Below are positions 4,893-6,598 of a stretch of 6,598 nucleotides of DNA, one piece after another. The notes beneath the pieces are model-generated. The model saw only the letters and a program-made list of their open reading frames with translations, was not told where the DNA came from and did no database searches. Each line of letters starts with the position of its first letter. Within the stretch, counting starts at the first letter, position 1. The DNA comes from Deltaproteobacteria bacterium (GTDB lineage Bacteria; Desulfobacterota; Desulfobaccia; Desulfobaccales; 0-14-0-80-60-11). The stretch lies in the NCBI GenBank assembly GCA_023381945.1, contig JAMCQY010000353.1, positions 1 to 6,598 on the forward strand, in the 5' to 3' direction. Both the position numbers and the translations under genes were made by a program.

Positions 4893-5708
4893 TTACTGAA
4901 ACCTGGGACTGGTTCCGGGGTTGGCGGCTTTTTCTTTTTTCCGGGCCAGATTGTCGCCTTCTTTGGAGGGCTCAGCCGTATTCTGGCGATACAGGATATA
5001 AATGGGGCCTTTGGCATCCTTACCTTGTTTCAGGGTTACCTTGACCTTTTTCTTTTGCAGTTCGGCCATCTTAATTTGAGCGGCCTTGCTGTTCCGGAAC
5101 GTACCCACTTTAATCTGGGCGGGCTGAGATTTGCTGGCAATTTTCTCTTTTTTGGGTTTGGGGGTGGAGTCGAAGCTATTTTGAAAAGTCAGTTTGCTGG
5201 CTACTTCCAGGCGCTCCCGGTGCAGTTGATCTTCCCGGGCCTTCTGCTCCCGTTGAGCTTGGGCTGCTTTGGCTTTCTTTTTACTCGAAGCATGGGAGGC
5301 CGGTGCCGGAAGTGGCGCCATGGAGCCGGCGATGGGGGAGGCATGGGCCACCTTGGCCGGGGTTGGTCTATGAGCGGCCGGGCCACCTGGCAATGAGGCC
5401 AAAGCAGGTTGGTCCGGGGTCGCATTGGGAGTAGCCGCAGCCGGAGCAGGAGGTACAGGAACTGCAGGCGCCTCGGCTGACGGTGCAGCCGCCTGGGGCA
5501 TTACCTGGCACACTCCTTTGGGTTCCGGAGACAGCAATCCCCAAGAGTAAGCGGCCCGATAGATGTCCCCCCGGCCAGCCAGGGCCCCGATAGTGAAACT
5601 AAAGCTCATCAAACCGACAACACCGATGCCGACGATGATGACATCCATCAACCCCAGGCTCAGATGCCAGGCGGCCTTTTTGCCCTTTTTGCCCCGGCCT
5701 GTCTCCAT
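4893..5708 (-). CDS. Membrane-anchored SPOR-domain protein
   Basis: The 271-residue product looks like a bitopic inner-membrane protein: a basic N-terminus (KKGKK at 7-11), one membrane segment at about 17-43, then a long Ala/Pro-rich linker (about 72-140) in the periplasm, a charged Lys/Arg/Gln segment (143-172) that may form a helix, and a SPOR-like domain from about 196 (QIKVGTFRNSKAAQIKMAEL) to 244 (IYILYRQNT). SPOR domains bind denuded peptidoglycan glycans, often at the division site, as in FtsN and DedD. Here the second half of the domain is poorly conserved: the usual R-V-x-V-G-P-F strand is replaced by YILYRQNT and a Lys-rich tail. The ATG is well supported by AGGAGG (minus strand, 5714-5719) 5 nt upstream. 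It lies 60 nt downstream of argS on the same strand and is probably co-transcribed; I recall this pairing from other deltaproteobacteria. Confidence 0.82.
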   Translation of the reverse strand: METGRGKKGKKAAWHLSLGLMDVIIVGIGVVGLMSFSFTIGALAGRGDIYRAAYSWGLLSPEPKGVCQVMPQAAAPSAEAPAVPVPPAPAAATPNATPDQPALASLPGGPAAHRPTPAKVAHASPIAGSMAPLPAPASHASSKKKAKAAQAQREQKAREDQLHRERLEVASKLTFQNSFDSTPKPKKEKIASKSQPAQIKVGTFRNSKAAQIKMAELQKKKVKVTLKQGKDAKGPIYILYRQNTAEPSKEGDNLARKKEKAANPGTSPRFQ

Positions 5709-5768
5709 CTCCCCCTCCTCATTCCCGGTGTTGGTCTGGAAGTTGCGTGGGTTAATTGCGAGGGCGGA

Positions 5769-6598
5769 TCACATGGTTTCCGGCGCCTCCACCCCCAAGA
5801 TTTGCAAACCGTGGGCCAGTATTGTCCTCACCCCGGCCACCAGCCCCAGGCGAGCTTGGCTCAGCTCCAGGTCTTCGGTGATGAAGCGGTGTTTGTAGTA
5901 ATAACTATGCAGTTGTGAGGCCAGTTCCGTCAAGTAATAAGTGAGGCGGTGGGGCTCCAAATTGCGGGCCGCGGCCTCCACCAATTCCGGATAACCGGCA
6001 AGCAGCTTGAGCAGGTTAAGCTCTTCCGGCAGAGAGAGCCTCGGAAACAGGCTCGGATCGGGTTTGCCCGTGGAAATATTTTGTCCCGCGGCCTGACGGA
6101 AAACGCTGGCCAGGCGGGCGTGGGCATACTGCACGTAATAGACCGGATTCTCGCTGCTCTGCAGCTTGGCCAGGTCCAGGTCGAACTCCAGTTGGGCGTC
6201 CGGGCGCCGGGTGAGGAAGATGAAGCGGGCCGCATCCTTGCCCACTTCGTCCAAGACCTCCCGGAGGGTGACGAAGGTGCCGCCCCTGGTGGTCATGGCC
6301 ACCGGCTGCCCCTGGCGCAGGAGCGAGACCAACTGGACCAGAATTACCTTGAGGTGACCCGGCAGACCCAGGGCCTGGGCCGCGGCCTGGAGGCGGGGGA
6401 CGTAGCCGTGGTGGTCGGCCCCCCAGATATCCACCACCAGGTCAAATCCCTGCTGGAATTTGAGCATGTGGTAGGCCACATCCGAGGCGAAGTAGGTGGT
6501 GGCGCCGTTGCTGCGCCGCACCACCCGGTCTTTTTCATCGCCGAACTCGGTGGCCTTGAACCACAGGGCGCCGTCCTGCTCATAGAGGAAGCCATGTT
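5769..6598 (-). CDS. argS: Arginyl-tRNA synthetase, C-terminal half (5' end outside window)
   Basis: ArgRS charges tRNA-Arg with arginine in the cytoplasm. The last 275 codons are visible, about half of a normal 550-residue enzyme; the frame stays open to the window edge, beginning HGFLYEQDGALWFKATEFGD. Class I catalytic-domain segments seen are TTYFASDVAYH, DIWGADHHGYVPRLQAA and the KMSKS-loop region, which reads VAMTTRGGTFVTLREVLDE. Neither lysine of KMSKS is kept; AM(S/T)TR-type loops are usual in this ArgRS group. SENPVYYVQYAHAR leads into the DALR anticodon-binding domain, ending NLEPHRLTYYLTELASQLHS, YYYKHRFITEDLELSQARL and LGVEAPETM. A later GTG at 6524 is only an internal codon, not the start. 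The stop at 5769 is followed by the SPOR-domain gene. Identification is firm. Confidence 0.96.
   Translation of the reverse strand, partial: HGFLYEQDGALWFKATEFGDEKDRVVRRSNGATTYFASDVAYHMLKFQQGFDLVVDIWGADHHGYVPRLQAAAQALGLPGHLKVILVQLVSLLRQGQPVAMTTRGGTFVTLREVLDEVGKDAARFIFLTRRPDAQLEFDLDLAKLQSSENPVYYVQYAHARLASVFRQAAGQNISTGKPDPSLFPRLSLPEELNLLKLLAGYPELVEAAARNLEPHRLTYYLTELASQLHSYYYKHRFITEDLELSQARLGLVAGVRTILAHGLQILGVEAPETM

Noticed and set aside
4848..5396. 182-codon plus-strand open frame rich in Gly, Phe and Leu
   Set aside because: It lies antisense to the SPOR-domain gene, which has the better start, ribosome binding site and domain content.
6166..6357. Possible loss of ArgRS activity because KMSKS is not intact
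   Set aside because: Many ArgRS enzymes lack canonical KMSKS, and AM(S/T)TR-type loops are normal in this group; the rest of the protein is well conserved.
1..6598. CRISPR array, tRNA/rRNA genes, phage genes, or an undescribed multi-gene system
   Set aside because: I saw no spaced direct repeats, no recognisable RNA gene, no integrase or transposase, and every long reading frame fits a known housekeeping or envelope family.

Overview
The window carries ordinary housekeeping genes from what looks like a deltaproteobacterial (Desulfobacterota) genome, perhaps near Desulfobacca or the Syntrophobacterales. I infer this from moderately high GC, the proA-nadD-rsfS order, an ArgRS with an AM(S/T)TR-type signature, argS followed by a SPOR-domain gene, and a dispersed GTAGGGGCG...CGCCCCTAC palindrome of a kind I recall from environmental genomes. 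This placement is from memory of the families, not from a search.

Layout. Positions 1-124 hold the 3' end of a HicB-like antitoxin gene. A plus-strand cluster follows: proA (223-1479, proline synthesis), nadD (1454-2131, NAD synthesis), rsfS (near 2142-2579, ribosome silencing), and an exported M48 zinc metalloprotease with TPR repeats (2576-4018, BepA-like envelope quality control). The genes overlap or abut: proA and nadD by 26 nt, rsfS and the protease by an ATGA overlap. After a short gap with a perfect inverted repeat and a candidate promoter comes an FmdB-type zinc-ribbon gene (4065-4409). The minus strand carries the 3' half of argS (5769-6598) and, 60 nt downstream of it, a membrane-anchored SPOR-domain gene (4893-5708). 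The two blocks converge on a 483-nt gene-free stretch (4410-4892) holding a G-quadruplex-type C/G-run tract, a 59-nt palindromic repeat and smaller inverted repeats.

Functionally the plus-strand cluster mixes proline and NAD biosynthesis with translation control and envelope proteolysis; the minus-strand pair joins arginyl-tRNA charging to a probable peptidoglycan-binding envelope protein. I see no phage, CRISPR, transposase gene or new defence system. The most interesting point is the start of rsfS. The conserved N-terminal helix is encoded upstream of the first TTG, but that stretch has no ATG, GTG or TTG. A perfect Shine-Dalgarno sequence sits 5 nt before an in-frame ACG, just downstream of a good sigma70-type promoter inside the end of nadD. 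This suggests a non-canonical start or a base error.
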